Part shown: one piece after another, positions 27,063 to 35,430 of the stretch
How the letters are laid out: each line of letters begins with the position of its first letter
Numbering within the stretch: position 1 is the stretch's first letter
From: Rugamonas rivuli
GTDB lineage: Bacteria; Pseudomonadota; Gammaproteobacteria; Burkholderiales; Burkholderiaceae_D
Assembly: GCF_009380165.1 (NCBI RefSeq)
Contig: NZ_WHUF01000001.1
Coordinates: 186,001 to 250,000, forward strand
Length of the DNA: 64,000 bases
Reading direction: 5' to 3'
The notes under the pieces: generated by a model
Database searches by the model: none
Told to the model about the DNA's origin: nothing
Seen by the model: the letters and a program-made list of their open reading frames with translations, nothing else
Position numbers and translations under genes: made by a program

Positions 27063-27177
27063 CTCGCGAAACTGGCGCTCCCGCCGAGGCAGTGTTTGAC
27101 CTGGCCGCGGCGGCCATGGAAAATTCGTGGCGCCGGCTGGACAGGCGACAGAACAACAAGACCACGGAGATCGAAAC

Positions 27178-28488
27178 ATGGAACATATTTCAGGACTGGG
27201 CGTCGCCCAGCGCGGCGACACGCAGGGCGGCAGCAACACTGCGCCCTTGATGATCGTGACACTGCTGTTTTTCCTGTGGGGGCTGCTGACGTCGCTAAAC
27301 GACGTGCTGATTCCCCACCTCAAGGCGGTGTATTCGCTGAACTATGTGCAGGCGATGCTGGTGCAGTTCTGCTTCTTCGGCGCGTATTTCATCGTCTCGC
27401 TGCCGGCCGGCATGCTGATCAAGCGGCTGGGCTACCAGAACGGCGCGGTGGCCGGTTTAGTGATCGCCGCCATGGGCTGCGCGCTGTTCTACCCGGCGTC
27501 GACGGGCGGCTACGGCATGTTCCTGTTCGCCTTCTTCGTGCTGGCGGCCGGCATTACGGTGCTTCAGGTGGCGGCTAATCCCTACGTCACGGTGCTGGGC
27601 GATCCGGCCACGGCGTCGAGCCGCTTGAGCCTGACGCAGGCGTTCAATTCGCTTGGCACGGCCATCGCGCCTACGCTGGGCGGCTTGCTGATCCTGTCGG
27701 GCGGGGTGCTGACCGAGGTGCAGTTCGCGCAACTGCCTAGCGTTGAGCAAGTGGCTTACCAGGCCCAGCAGGCCGGTTCGGTGCGCGGCCCGTATCTGGC
27801 GCTGTGCGCGGCCTTGCTGATGCTGGCGGTGCTGTTCGCGCTGGTGCGTTTGCCGAAGATCGCTTATGCCGACACCGCTGCGCAGGATGAGGCGCCGGGC
27901 GCGCCGTTGAAGGCGTCGCTGTTCTCGTATCGCCATTTGGTGCTGGGCGCGATTGGCATCTTCGTGTATGTCGGCGCCGAGGTGAGCATAGGCAGCTTCC
28001 TGATCAATTTCCTCGGCGAGGCCGACGTGGCCGGCCTGGCGCCTAGCGCCGCCGCGCACTACGTCAGCTACTACTGGGGCGGCGCCATGGCGGGCCGCTT
28101 TATAGGCTTCGCCGTGATGCGCTACATCAGCCCGGGCAAGACGCTAGCTTTCAATGCCGCCGTTTCCATCGCGCTGATCTTGCTGGCCATCCTGAGCAAG
28201 GGCCATGTGGCGATGTGGGCCATCATCGCGGTGGGCGTGTTCAATTCGGTCATGTTCCCGACCATCTTCAGCATGGCGCTTAACGGCCTGGGCCGGTTCA
28301 CCGGTCAGGGTTCGGGCGTGCTGTGCATGGCCATCGTCGGCGGCGCCATCGTGCCGTTCGTGCAGGGTTATGTGGCCGATGTGGCCGGGCTGTACACCTC
28401 GTTCCTGGTGCCGGCCGTTTGCTACTGCTACATCGTGTACTTTGGCGTCAAGTACGCCGCCATGTACCGCAACGCGCCGGCCGCCTAA
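27178..28488 (+). CDS. FucP/GluP-type sugar:proton MFS symporter
   Basis: A 436-residue, twelve-helix transporter of the fucose/glucose/galactose permease family. Family signs are [43 protein letters not shown] and [34 protein letters not shown]. The ATG at 27178 follows GGAGATCG; a longer frame begins at 27127 but lacks support. It is divergent from the isomerase-kinase operon across the paired operator motifs, so import of free mannose or another hexose is likely. Confidence 0.88.
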   Translation: MEHISGLGVAQRGDTQGGSNTAPLMIVTLLFFLWGLLTSLNDVLIPHLKAVYSLNYVQAMLVQFCFFGAYFIVSLPAGMLIKRLGYQNGAVAGLVIAAMGCALFYPASTGGYGMFLFAFFVLAAGITVLQVAANPYVTVLGDPATASSRLSLTQAFNSLGTAIAPTLGGLLILSGGVLTEVQFAQLPSVEQVAYQAQQAGSVRGPYLALCAALLMLAVLFALVRLPKIAYADTAAQDEAPGAPLKASLFSYRHLVLGAIGIFVYVGAEVSIGSFLINFLGEADVAGLAPSAAAHYVSYYWGGAMAGRFIGFAVMRYISPGKTLAFNAAVSIALILLAILSKGHVAMWAIIAVGVFNSVMFPTIFSMALNGLGRFTGQGSGVLCMAIVGGAIVPFVQGYVADVAGLYTSFLVPAVCYCYIVYFGVKYAAMYRNAPAA

Positions 28489-28493
28489 GCCCC

Positions 28494-28573
28494 CGTCATT
28501 CCCGCGCAGGCGGGAATCCATACGGCCTCGGCGAGCATGCGGCGTATGGGTTCCCGCTTTCGCGGGAACGACG
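28494..28573. repeat. Palindromic intergenic repeat, copy 1
   Basis: Two hairpins of the ATTCCCGC...GCGGGAAT type are joined by a 30-base middle and flanked by GTCATTCCCGC and GCGGGAACGAC. The same ends and inner TCCATAC word occur at 60861-60940. It sits just after the sugar-transporter stop and may also terminate transcription. Confidence 0.75.
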
Positions 28574-28582
28574 GTTACCGGC

Positions 28583-28801
28583 TCAGCGTTTCCTTGCCGG
28601 CATCGCCGCGCCGGCCAGCGGAGCGGGTACGCCTGCCGCGCCGAACAGCGCTTCGACCATCGGATCGCGGCGCACCGTCAGCTTGCTGGCGCGCAGCGGG
28701 TAACAGGTGTCGTCGATCAGACGGTGGACACGGCTGCCTTCGCGGCTGATCGTGATGCTCAGGGTAGGACCGTTGTAAAAGTCCTCTGCCATAGACTCCA
28801 T
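28583..28801 (-). CDS. Hypothetical 72-residue protein
   Basis: A small frame starting MESMAEDFYNG with GGAG well placed before the ATG. It contains LSITISREGSRVHRLIDDTCYPLRASKLTVRRDP and a hydrophobic Ala/Pro-rich end. No family was recognised and there is no signal peptide. It lies 87 bases beyond the PaaX-like stop in the same direction. The Shine-Dalgarno and the even composition make it likely to be real. Confidence 0.45.
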   Translation of the reverse strand: MESMAEDFYNGPTLSITISREGSRVHRLIDDTCYPLRASKLTVRRDPMVEALFGAAGVPAPLAGAAMPARKR

Positions 28802-28888
28802 GCTTTTTCTCCTGGAATGGATGTGGGTATTGTGGCCGGACGCCGGCCGGCGGCGCAATCGGCAATAAGGACTAGGCGTAGCCCCGCC

Positions 28889-29833
28889 TTATGCCGCCAC
28901 CAGACTGTCCGATGTGAGTAGCGCGCGCCGTAGCCGAGGCGCGGCGCTTGTCGGCTGTCCCGCCGCCGCCACGGCCGCCGTCACCGCCTGGATATGGCGC
29001 CGGGCCTGGCTCGCGCAGCCGCAGTACAGCGCGGTGTAGGTCTGGTAGGCCGCCATCGCTTGCCATGTGGCCGGCAGCAGCTCTTGTGGCAACAGCGGAT
29101 CGCTGCGGCGGCAGTGCTGGTAGCCGTGGCTGACCAGCAGCCGTATCAAGAAAGCCTGCTCATCGCTGATGGCCCCATGCTGCGCCAGCAGCTTGGACAA
29201 GGGCTGGAAGCGTTGCTGGAACTGTCGGTACAACTCATCGGCTGCTTCCAGGTCGCAATCGCTGCGGCCGAACAGCGGCTGGCGCATCGCCGCCGCCAGT
29301 TGCGCGCCGCCGACATCGAACAACGCCAAACCATGCTCTTCCGACGCCGGCATGTCGCGTTCGACGCCGGCCCTGGCCCCAGCCCGGTAAGCCGTCGGCC
29401 GCGCCAGCAGGTTGGGCGCGAGCTGGCAGTAATCCAGTGTCAGCAGACGCTTGCGCACCGCGCCGTAGCGCGCCGCGCTGATGCCGCCGCTGTTGACCAA
29501 TATGGTCCAATCCTCGCCGAAGCTGCGGGCCGGCGGAATGTCCAACCGCTGGCGCGCCGCCGCGACGGCCGCCGCCGTGGCCGGAGCCAGCATGCACAGG
29601 CTGCGCCTGCCGTGCCGCTCGACCCGCACCGCCTGATGCGCGGCCAAGCGGAACAAGGCCGTGCGTATCGCCCGCTCCTGGAAGCCCAGCGGCTCCAGCA
29701 GCGCGATGGCGCTGCCCAGCCACTGGCTGTTCTGCCCGAACAACCGGGCTTCGCTGAACATCAGGATCAGCATGGTGTTCAGGCGTGGCCTGGCTTGTTG
29801 CAGACAGGCGTCGAGATAACTGGTGGTGCTCAT
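28889..29833 (-). CDS. PaaX-family transcriptional regulator
   Basis: A 314-residue protein with the PaaX winged-helix start: WLGSAIALLEPLGFQERAIRTALFRLAAH, then RHGRRS. The C-terminal PaaX-like domain includes DPLLPQELLPATW and YTALYCGC. PaaX normally represses phenylacetate catabolism, but no paa genes are here. The start overlaps the membrane-protein stop by 4 bases (ATGA), making it the last gene of a tightly coupled four-gene operon headed by a hemerythrin, so the controlled pathway may be different. Confidence 0.8.
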   Translation of the reverse strand: MSTTSYLDACLQQARPRLNTMLILMFSEARLFGQNSQWLGSAIALLEPLGFQERAIRTALFRLAAHQAVRVERHGRRSLCMLAPATAAAVAAARQRLDIPPARSFGEDWTILVNSGGISAARYGAVRKRLLTLDYCQLAPNLLARPTAYRAGARAGVERDMPASEEHGLALFDVGGAQLAAAMRQPLFGRSDCDLEAADELYRQFQQRFQPLSKLLAQHGAISDEQAFLIRLLVSHGYQHCRRSDPLLPQELLPATWQAMAAYQTYTALYCGCASQARRHIQAVTAAVAAAGQPTSAAPRLRRALLTSDSLVAA

Positions 29834-31164
29834 GTTGTTGCGCTTACAGAAAAGGATGGAGCGGGCGCTGCGCGCAGTCGCCAGTACAGGCGTGCCGCGC
29901 CGGCCAGGTTGAACCACAGCCACAAGCAGGACGCGCACATCAGCGCTGCCGCCGGCCGCGCCAGCGTGTCCGGCTGCCAGCAGGCGGCCGCCAGCGACAG
30001 CAGGGCCAGCACATGGATCCAGAACTGATGGCGAGCGCGGTGCTCGGGAATGATCTTGGTAATGCTGGGCAGCTTGCAGCGCGGGTCCGGCGCCGCCTCG
30101 CGCAGGTGGTACCAGGCCAGGAAGGGCACGATCTTGTACAACATGCCCTGCACGGCGGACTGCGCGAAGCCGGCCACCAGCAGCACGCCCACCAGCAGGG
30201 GCCGCACATTGGAAGCCTCGCTTTGCGGCCACAGCCACACGGCCAGCGCGGCCAGCAGGCAGGCCATGGCGGTGCGCCAGTACAGCGTGGTGGGATCGGC
30301 CTTGGGCCGCTTGCGGCGCGCCAGCAGGTACAGCGTGCAGCCGCCGAACAGGCCGTAGCCCGCCGCCAGCAGCACCTGGCTGGCCAGATGGAACAACTGG
30401 CCCGGTCCGGCCAGCCCGCTCGACAGCGATACCGCCGTCAGCAGCAGGAACAGCGCCGTGGTGTAGCCGCCGGTGAGCAGCGTCGGATAGGACGGCGTCA
30501 CCATGAACATCGGCACCACCTGGAAGGCGATCGCGATCACCAGCAGGCCGACCCAACCCTGCAAGCCCCACATGGCGTGCAGGTCGGTCAAGCGCTCCAG
30601 CGGCCAACTGGCCGCGCCGGGCCAGGCGAAGGCGCCGGCCAGCATGCCGCCCAACACCATCGTCACCACCAGCGCCGCCAGTGCCAGCCGGATGCCGGCC
30701 ATCACCGCGCCGGCGCCGGGCGCGTGCGGACGCCACATGCCGACCGTGCATGCGCCCAGGAACAGCAGCAGCGCGCCCAGCAGCGCCGCCATCGCGCAGC
30801 GGAACAGCAGCGGCTGCTCCAGCCAGAAGGCGGCCGCCAGCAGCAGCGTGCCCACGCACAAGCCCGCGTGCACGAGCGCGCCCACAGTGCGCGAGCGCGG
30901 CACGGCGATGCCGCCGACCACCGGCAGTATCTGCAACAGCGCGCCCACCATCGTCATGCTGAGGCAGCCGAGCACCATCAGGTGCGTCAGCGCCAGCGTT
31001 TGCGGCGACCAGCGGCTCAGCAGCGCAGCCGGACCCTGCCACGCCAGCAGTGCCGCCGCCAGCGCCGCGAACAGCGGGGCGCTGAGGAAGTAGCGCATCG
31101 GCAGCGATAGCGGCGGATTGTGTTCGAACGACAGCGCGCGCTGCGGGGCGTCGGCGGCTTTCAT
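29830..31164 (-). CDS. Polytopic membrane protein, NnrS/haem-copper-oxidase-like
   Basis: A 444-residue protein with about twelve hydrophobic segments. THLMVLGCLSMTMVGALLQILPVVGG and LHAMWGLQGWVGLLVIAIAFQVVPMFMV contain membrane His residues, reminiscent of NnrS and haem-copper-oxidase subunit I relatives. It overlaps DUF2249 upstream and the PaaX-like gene downstream by 4 bases each. A role in nitric oxide or nitrogen-oxide stress is inferred from its operon; the family assignment is tentative. Confidence 0.6.
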   Translation of the reverse strand: MKAADAPQRALSFEHNPPLSLPMRYFLSAPLFAALAAALLAWQGPAALLSRWSPQTLALTHLMVLGCLSMTMVGALLQILPVVGGIAVPRSRTVGALVHAGLCVGTLLLAAAFWLEQPLLFRCAMAALLGALLLFLGACTVGMWRPHAPGAGAVMAGIRLALAALVVTMVLGGMLAGAFAWPGAASWPLERLTDLHAMWGLQGWVGLLVIAIAFQVVPMFMVTPSYPTLLTGGYTTALFLLLTAVSLSSGLAGPGQLFHLASQVLLAAGYGLFGGCTLYLLARRKRPKADPTTLYWRTAMACLLAALAVWLWPQSEASNVRPLLVGVLLVAGFAQSAVQGMLYKIVPFLAWYHLREAAPDPRCKLPSITKIIPEHRARHQFWIHVLALLSLAAACWQPDTLARPAAALMCASCLWLWFNLAGAARLYWRLRAAPAPSFSVSATT

Positions 31165-31421
31165 GCGGAGGCGGCGTCCGGCACCAGCCAGATCAGCACT
31201 TCGTAGCGCTGGTCGGCCTGCGGCGTGGTGCGGTGCTGGTAGCCGTAGCGTTGCAGCACGCGGTAGAGCGGGATGGGATCGCGGTCAATCAGCACGCGCA
31301 GGCGCTCGTCCGGGCCCAGCGTGTCGATCGCTTCGAGGATGCGCACCATAGGCTCGGGCGGCTCCATGCCGCCCACATCCAGCAGGTGGGTGCTGCCCAG
31401 GTGTTCGGCCGGCGTGTTCAT
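31161..31421 (-). CDS. DUF2249 protein
   Basis: An 86-residue TusA-like-fold DUF2249 protein. HLLDVGGMEPPEPMVRILEAID is the family start, followed by IDRDPIPLYRVLQRYGY. It overlaps the hemerythrin and membrane-protein genes by 4 bases on each side. DUF2249 proteins often neighbour hemerythrins and denitrification genes; biochemical activity is unknown. A second DUF2249 gene lies at 43.3 kb. Confidence 0.85.
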   Translation of the reverse strand: MNTPAEHLGSTHLLDVGGMEPPEPMVRILEAIDTLGPDERLRVLIDRDPIPLYRVLQRYGYQHRTTPQADQRYEVLIWLVPDAASA

Positions 31422-31885
31422 GCGGGGCTCCCGGCTTCGGACTCGGCCAGTGCCAGGCCTTCCATGCTGGCGACGATGGCTTCAGCCTGGCCTTCCAGCA
31501 CGCGGTCGGCGTGCGGATACAGGATGCCTTCCTCTTTCAGATTGTGCTGGCGCATCAGCACGCGCAGCGTGTCGGCGTGGTCGAAGAAGGCGTCGCTGTC
31601 GCGGCGCATGATGGCCGCGCGCATGTGGGCCAGCTCGGTGCGCAGGTGGCCGTGTTCGGCGCGCATGACGGCGGTGGGGCCGTAGGCATTGCCCATGGCG
31701 CGGTCCAGGCAGGGGAACAGGATGCGCTCTTCCTTGTCCAGGTGGCGCTCGAACATCTGCAAAAACAGCGTGAAGCGGGGCGCGGCGGCGGTCCAGTCGC
31801 GGCGGGCGATATCGGCCTCGGCCAAGGTGTACTGATCGTCGCAGCGGCGATGATCCTGATCGAGATAGTGGGCGATCGTATGCAT
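31418..31885 (-). CDS. Hemerythrin HHE-domain protein
   Basis: A 155-residue four-helix protein with the diiron-ligand pattern: His in LDQDHRRCDD, HLDKEERILF, AEHGHLRTEL and RQHNLKEEGILYPHAD. Likely functions are O2 or NO binding, or iron-centre repair similar to YtfE/RIC, in the cytoplasm. It is the first gene of the leftward operon and starts 61 bases from a perfect FNR box. Confidence 0.88.
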   Translation of the reverse strand: MHTIAHYLDQDHRRCDDQYTLAEADIARRDWTAAAPRFTLFLQMFERHLDKEERILFPCLDRAMGNAYGPTAVMRAEHGHLRTELAHMRAAIMRRDSDAFFDHADTLRVLMRQHNLKEEGILYPHADRVLEGQAEAIVASMEGLALAESEAGSPA

Positions 31886-31945
31886 GCTGTTGTCCTTCGT
31901 TATGTGCTGGTAGGCATTGTCCCACCCGCTGAAGCGGAATTTCTT

Positions 31946-31959
31946 TGATTCACATCAAG
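31946..31959. promoter_or_regulatory. Perfect FNR/Dnr box
   Basis: TTGATTCACATCAA matches the FNR consensus TTGATNNNNATCAA exactly. It lies in the divergent gap, 61 bases from the hemerythrin ATG and 77 from the ubiU ATG, and could activate either or both under low oxygen or NO. Confidence 0.85.
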
Positions 31960-32035
31960 GATTTCCGGGTTGACGGCGGGATACAGTTCGTTCGCCGTTT
32001 GGCCATGATTTTTTTACCCGTGCCTCAACCCCCAC

Positions 32036-33073
32036 ATGAATCGAACCGACTCTCCCGTATCCACCCCCACGCGGCCCATTGAACTGGTGTGTCCCGCCGG
32101 CAGTCTGCCGGCGTTGAAGGCCGCCGTCGATCTCGGCGCCGATTGCGTCTACCTGGGCTTCCGCGACGCCACCAATGCGCGCAATTTCGCCGGCCTCAAC
32201 TTCGACGATGCCGCCATCGCGGCCGGCATCGCCTACGCGCACGAGCGCGGCCGCAAAGTGCTGCTGGCCCTGAACACCTATCCGCAACCCGACACCAGCG
32301 CGCTGTGGCGCAGCGCAATCGACCGCGCCGCCGCCGCCGGCGTCGACGCCGTCATCCTGGCCGATCCCGGCTTGATGCAATATGCCTGCGATCATCACCC
32401 GTCGCTGCGCCTGCATCTGTCGGTGCAAGGCTCGGCTACCAACGCCGAGGCGATCAATTTTTACCAGCGCCACTTCGGCATCGCCCGCGCTGTGCTGCCA
32501 CGGGTGCTGTCGCTGGCGCAGGTCGAGCATGTCGTGAAGAACACCGATGTCGAGATCGAAGTGTTCGGCTTCGGCAGCCTGTGCGTGATGGTCGAGGGCC
32601 GCTGCGCGCTGTCGTCCTACGTGACCGGCGAATCGCCCAACACCCACGGCGTCTGCTCGCCGGCCAAGGCGGTGCGCTGGCAGCAGAACGCCAACGGCCT
32701 GGAGTCGCGCCTGAACGGCGTGATGATCGACCGCTACACGCCTCAGGAAAACGCCAGCTATCCGACGCTGTGCAAAGGCCGCTTCGAAGTCGAGGATGAA
32801 ACCTATTACGCGGTCGAGGAACCGACCAGCCTCAACACATTGGAACTGCTGCCGCAGCTGCTGGAGATGGGCGTGCGGGCGGTCAAGATCGAAGGACGCC
32901 AGCGCAGTCCGGCCTATGTGTCGCAGGTGACGCGGGTGTGGCGCGAGGCGCTCGACCAGTGCATGGGCAACGCCGCGCGCTACTCGGTCAAGCCGGGCTG
33001 GATGTCCGAACTGAACACCCTGGCGGAGGGGCAGCAGCACACGCTGGGCGCCTATCACCGCTCGTGGAAATGA
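32036..33073 (+). CDS. ubiU: Peptidase U32-family O2-independent ubiquinone hydroxylation protein UbiU
   Basis: A 345-residue U32-family protein. It has [27 protein letters not shown], then the cysteine cluster expected to hold a 4Fe-4S centre ([32 protein letters not shown]). UbiU and UbiV form a heterodimer that hydroxylates ubiquinone precursors without O2. It is coupled to ubiV and under an FNR box, which fits ubiquinone supply during nitrate respiration. Confidence 0.92.
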   Translation: MNRTDSPVSTPTRPIELVCPAGSLPALKAAVDLGADCVYLGFRDATNARNFAGLNFDDAAIAAGIAYAHERGRKVLLALNTYPQPDTSALWRSAIDRAAAAGVDAVILADPGLMQYACDHHPSLRLHLSVQGSATNAEAINFYQRHFGIARAVLPRVLSLAQVEHVVKNTDVEIEVFGFGSLCVMVEGRCALSSYVTGESPNTHGVCSPAKAVRWQQNANGLESRLNGVMIDRYTPQENASYPTLCKGRFEVEDETYYAVEEPTSLNTLELLPQLLEMGVRAVKIEGRQRSPAYVSQVTRVWREALDQCMGNAARYSVKPGWMSELNTLAEGQQHTLGAYHRSWK

Positions 33074-33087
33074 AACCTGGAGTCACC

Positions 33088-33990
33088 ATGATGAAACTTG
33101 CATTGGGTCCGCTGCTCTACTATTGGCCGCGTGCCGAAGTGATGGCGTTTTATGAAGAGATGGCCGCAACGCCGGTCGACATCGTCTACCTGGGCGAAAC
33201 GGTGTGCTCGCGCCGCCACGAACTGCGCGCCGCCGACTGGCTTGAACTGGCGGCCATGCTGGAGGCGCGCGGCAAGCAGGTGCTGCTGTCCTCGCTCGCG
33301 CTGATCGAATCGAGCGCCGACTTCGGCGCCCAGCGCCGGCTGGCGGGCAACGGCCGCTACCGGGTCGAGGCCAACGACATGGGCGCGGTGCAGCTGTTGT
33401 CGGGGCAGGGCGGCTTTGTCGCCGGCCCGCATCTGAACATCTACAACCCGCCGACGCTGTCGCTGCTGCACGGGCTGGGTGCGCAGCGCTGGGTCATGCC
33501 GCTGGAGATGGGGCGCAGCGGGCTGCGGCATATGCAGGCGCAGCGCCCGGAAGGCATGGAGACGGAGGTGTTTGCCTTCGGTCGCATGCCGCTGGCGTTC
33601 TCGGCGCGCTGCTTCACCGCGCGCAACCGCAACCTGCCCAAGGACGATTGCCGCTTCAGCTGCATCGAGCATCCCGACGGCCTGATGATGCGCACCAAGG
33701 AGAAGCAGGAATTCCTGGTGTTGAACGGCATCCAGAGCCAGTCCGCGCTGGTGTACAACCTGATCGCCGAGATGGGCGAGATGAGCGCGATGGGTGTCGA
33801 TGTTGTGAGGCTGAGCCCGCAGTCGCAGCATATGCCGCAGATCATCGCGGCCTTCGATGCTGCGCGTGGCGGCTCCTCGCAGGCCACGCCGACGGCGCAG
33901 GCCATGGAAGCGCTGTTGCCGGCTGCCGCCTGTAACGGCTATTGGTACGGCCAGCCCGGACTCGACTATCACCTGGAGCGCGCAGCATGA
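33088..33990 (+). CDS. ubiV: U32-family partner UbiV
   Basis: A 300-residue U32-family protein that pairs with UbiU. It shows [23 protein letters not shown], the [22 protein letters not shown] cysteine cluster and [10 protein letters not shown]. The ATG at 33088 follows GGAG. The stop overlaps the ubiT start by 3 bases. Part of the O2-independent ubiquinone pathway. Confidence 0.92.
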   Translation: MMKLALGPLLYYWPRAEVMAFYEEMAATPVDIVYLGETVCSRRHELRAADWLELAAMLEARGKQVLLSSLALIESSADFGAQRRLAGNGRYRVEANDMGAVQLLSGQGGFVAGPHLNIYNPPTLSLLHGLGAQRWVMPLEMGRSGLRHMQAQRPEGMETEVFAFGRMPLAFSARCFTARNRNLPKDDCRFSCIEHPDGLMMRTKEKQEFLVLNGIQSQSALVYNLIAEMGEMSAMGVDVVRLSPQSQHMPQIIAAFDAARGGSSQATPTAQAMEALLPAAACNGYWYGQPGLDYHLERAA

Positions 33991-34484
33991 ATCCCGTCAC
34001 CACTCATCAATCGGGCGGCGCGGCGCGGCCGCTGCCTGCGGCGCTGGCGGCGTTCGGCCGTTTGCTGCCGGCCTATCCCGGTGCGTTCCTGTGCGTGGCC
34101 GCGCTGAACCTGGTGCTGCGTCCGCAGTTGCCGGACGATGTGCGCGCCAGCCTGCAGGGCAAGCATATGCGCGTGTGCGTCACCGATGGCGGCGTGGCCT
34201 TCGACTTTACGTGGCGCGGCCAGGGCTTCGCGCCGCTGCGCTCGGCGGGTGAGCCGGACCTGGAAATCGGCGCTTGCACGCGTGACTTCATCGCCTTGGC
34301 CCGGCGCGAGCAAGATCCGGACACGCTGTTCTTCTCGCGCCGCTTGTCGATGCAGGGGGATACGGAATTGGGATTGCTGGTCAAGAATACGCTGGACGCG
34401 ATCGCGTTGCCATTGACGGAACTGGGCAAGCAGGCCTTGACCCGCTTGCTAGACAGCTTGCCGGGCCGCCGCGCCCGCGCCTAA
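33987..34484 (+). CDS. ubiT: SCP2-domain ubiquinone accessory protein UbiT
   Basis: A 165-residue SCP2 sterol-carrier-domain protein ([62 protein letters not shown]). UbiT is the anaerobic counterpart of UbiJ and binds the hydrophobic precursors for UbiUV. The start ATGA overlaps the ubiV stop. Complete ubiU-V-T order. Confidence 0.9.
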   Translation: MNPVTTHQSGGAARPLPAALAAFGRLLPAYPGAFLCVAALNLVLRPQLPDDVRASLQGKHMRVCVTDGGVAFDFTWRGQGFAPLRSAGEPDLEIGACTRDFIALARREQDPDTLFFSRRLSMQGDTELGLLVKNTLDAIALPLTELGKQALTRLLDSLPGRRARA

Positions 34485-34514
34485 CACCCGGCGTGCATGG
34501 ACGTGCGCTGCGCC

Positions 34515-35222
34515 CTAGTGGTTGCGGCGCACGCTGAAGCGGGCGAACAGCGGTTCGATGCGCGCCAGCAGCTCGTCGCCCGGATAGCCGGCGACGGCGC
34601 TGGTCAGCAGCGCCTGGTCCTGGCAGCCGGTGGCGCGGAATTCCTGCAACACATAGTTGTCGACGCCCAGTTCGGATAGCGTCTGCGCCAGCGCCGTCAG
34701 CTGCGCCGGCGGCAGCTGGGCCGGATGGACGGTGGTGCGGCATTCGTAGTCGACACCGCTGGCCAGCACGGCGGCGATGCTGTCGCGCACAGGATCGCCG
34801 CTGCCGGCAACGCCGGTGACGGCGGCGTAGTGGGCGAAGGGCGCTTTCACGTCCAGCCCCACCCAATCGAGCAGCGGCAGCAGGCCGGCCAGGCGCTCAG
34901 GATAGATGCCCGCCGTTTCCAGTCCGATCTTGAAGCCCAGCGCCCGCACCTGGCCGATGGCGCTTGCGAGCGCCGGGTCCATCGTGGCCTCGCCGCCGCA
35001 GAACACCACCGCGTCAAGCAAGCCCACGCGCCGTTCCAGCGCCGACAGTATGTCAGCCCACGGCAGCGGGCTGGCGTTCGTGCGAGGCTGCAAGTGCGGG
35101 TTGTGGCAGTAGCCGCAACGCCACGGACAACCCTGCACGAACACCACGGCCGACAGCAGGCCGGGATATTCGGTGGCGCTGAACGGCGTGTAGCCGCCTA
35201 CCTTGAGGCTGGCCTGGCCCAT
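34515..35222 (-). CDS. nrdG: Anaerobic ribonucleotide reductase activase NrdG
   Basis: A radical SAM enzyme of 235 residues from the ATG at 35222, or 251 from 35270. The shorter form is preferred because the longer one overlaps the upstream gene by 47 bases, and the 35222 ATG follows that stop immediately (TGACATG). The cluster motif is CPWRCGYCHNP. GYTPFSATEYPGLLSAVVFVQG and VVFCGGEATMDPAL match the NrdG/PflA type. It makes the glycyl radical on the reductase, here presumably on the separate 59-residue subunit next to it. Confidence 0.9.
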   Translation of the reverse strand: MGQASLKVGGYTPFSATEYPGLLSAVVFVQGCPWRCGYCHNPHLQPRTNASPLPWADILSALERRVGLLDAVVFCGGEATMDPALASAIGQVRALGFKIGLETAGIYPERLAGLLPLLDWVGLDVKAPFAHYAAVTGVAGSGDPVRDSIAAVLASGVDYECRTTVHPAQLPPAQLTALAQTLSELGVDNYVLQEFRATGCQDQALLTSAVAGYPGDELLARIEPLFARFSVRRNH

Positions 35223-35223
35223 G

Positions 35224-35403
35224 TCAGCGGCCCGCGTTGACAGCGGCTTCGCTGAAGAATTTACGTTCATGGAACTCGCCCTGCTTGCCGATGTTGAAGG
35301 AGGCGAGCGGACGGTGGTAGCCCATCACGCGGGTCCAGATTTCGCATGGCTGGCGTTCAGCGTTGTCGAGTTCGGCGATGGTGGTTTGCGGCAGATTGTT
35401 CAT
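35224..35403 (-). CDS. Separate glycyl-radical domain of anaerobic ribonucleotide reductase
   Basis: A 59-residue protein starting MNNLPQTTIAELDNAERQ. Its middle, RVMGYHRPLASFNIGKQ followed by EFHERKFF, corresponds to the C-terminal glycyl-radical loop of NrdD (RVCGYL in E. coli), so the Gly of RVMGY would carry the radical. The main NrdD gene stops 27 bases upstream in the same frame, with TGA and TAA between, and this gene has its own AAGGA ribosome site. It is thus a split domain, comparable in principle to the GrcA spare part of pyruvate formate-lyase. Confidence 0.82.
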   Translation of the reverse strand: MNNLPQTTIAELDNAERQPCEIWTRVMGYHRPLASFNIGKQGEFHERKFFSEAAVNAGR

Positions 35404-35430
35404 GATAGTCCTTGGTTGGGTTTAAAAAGT

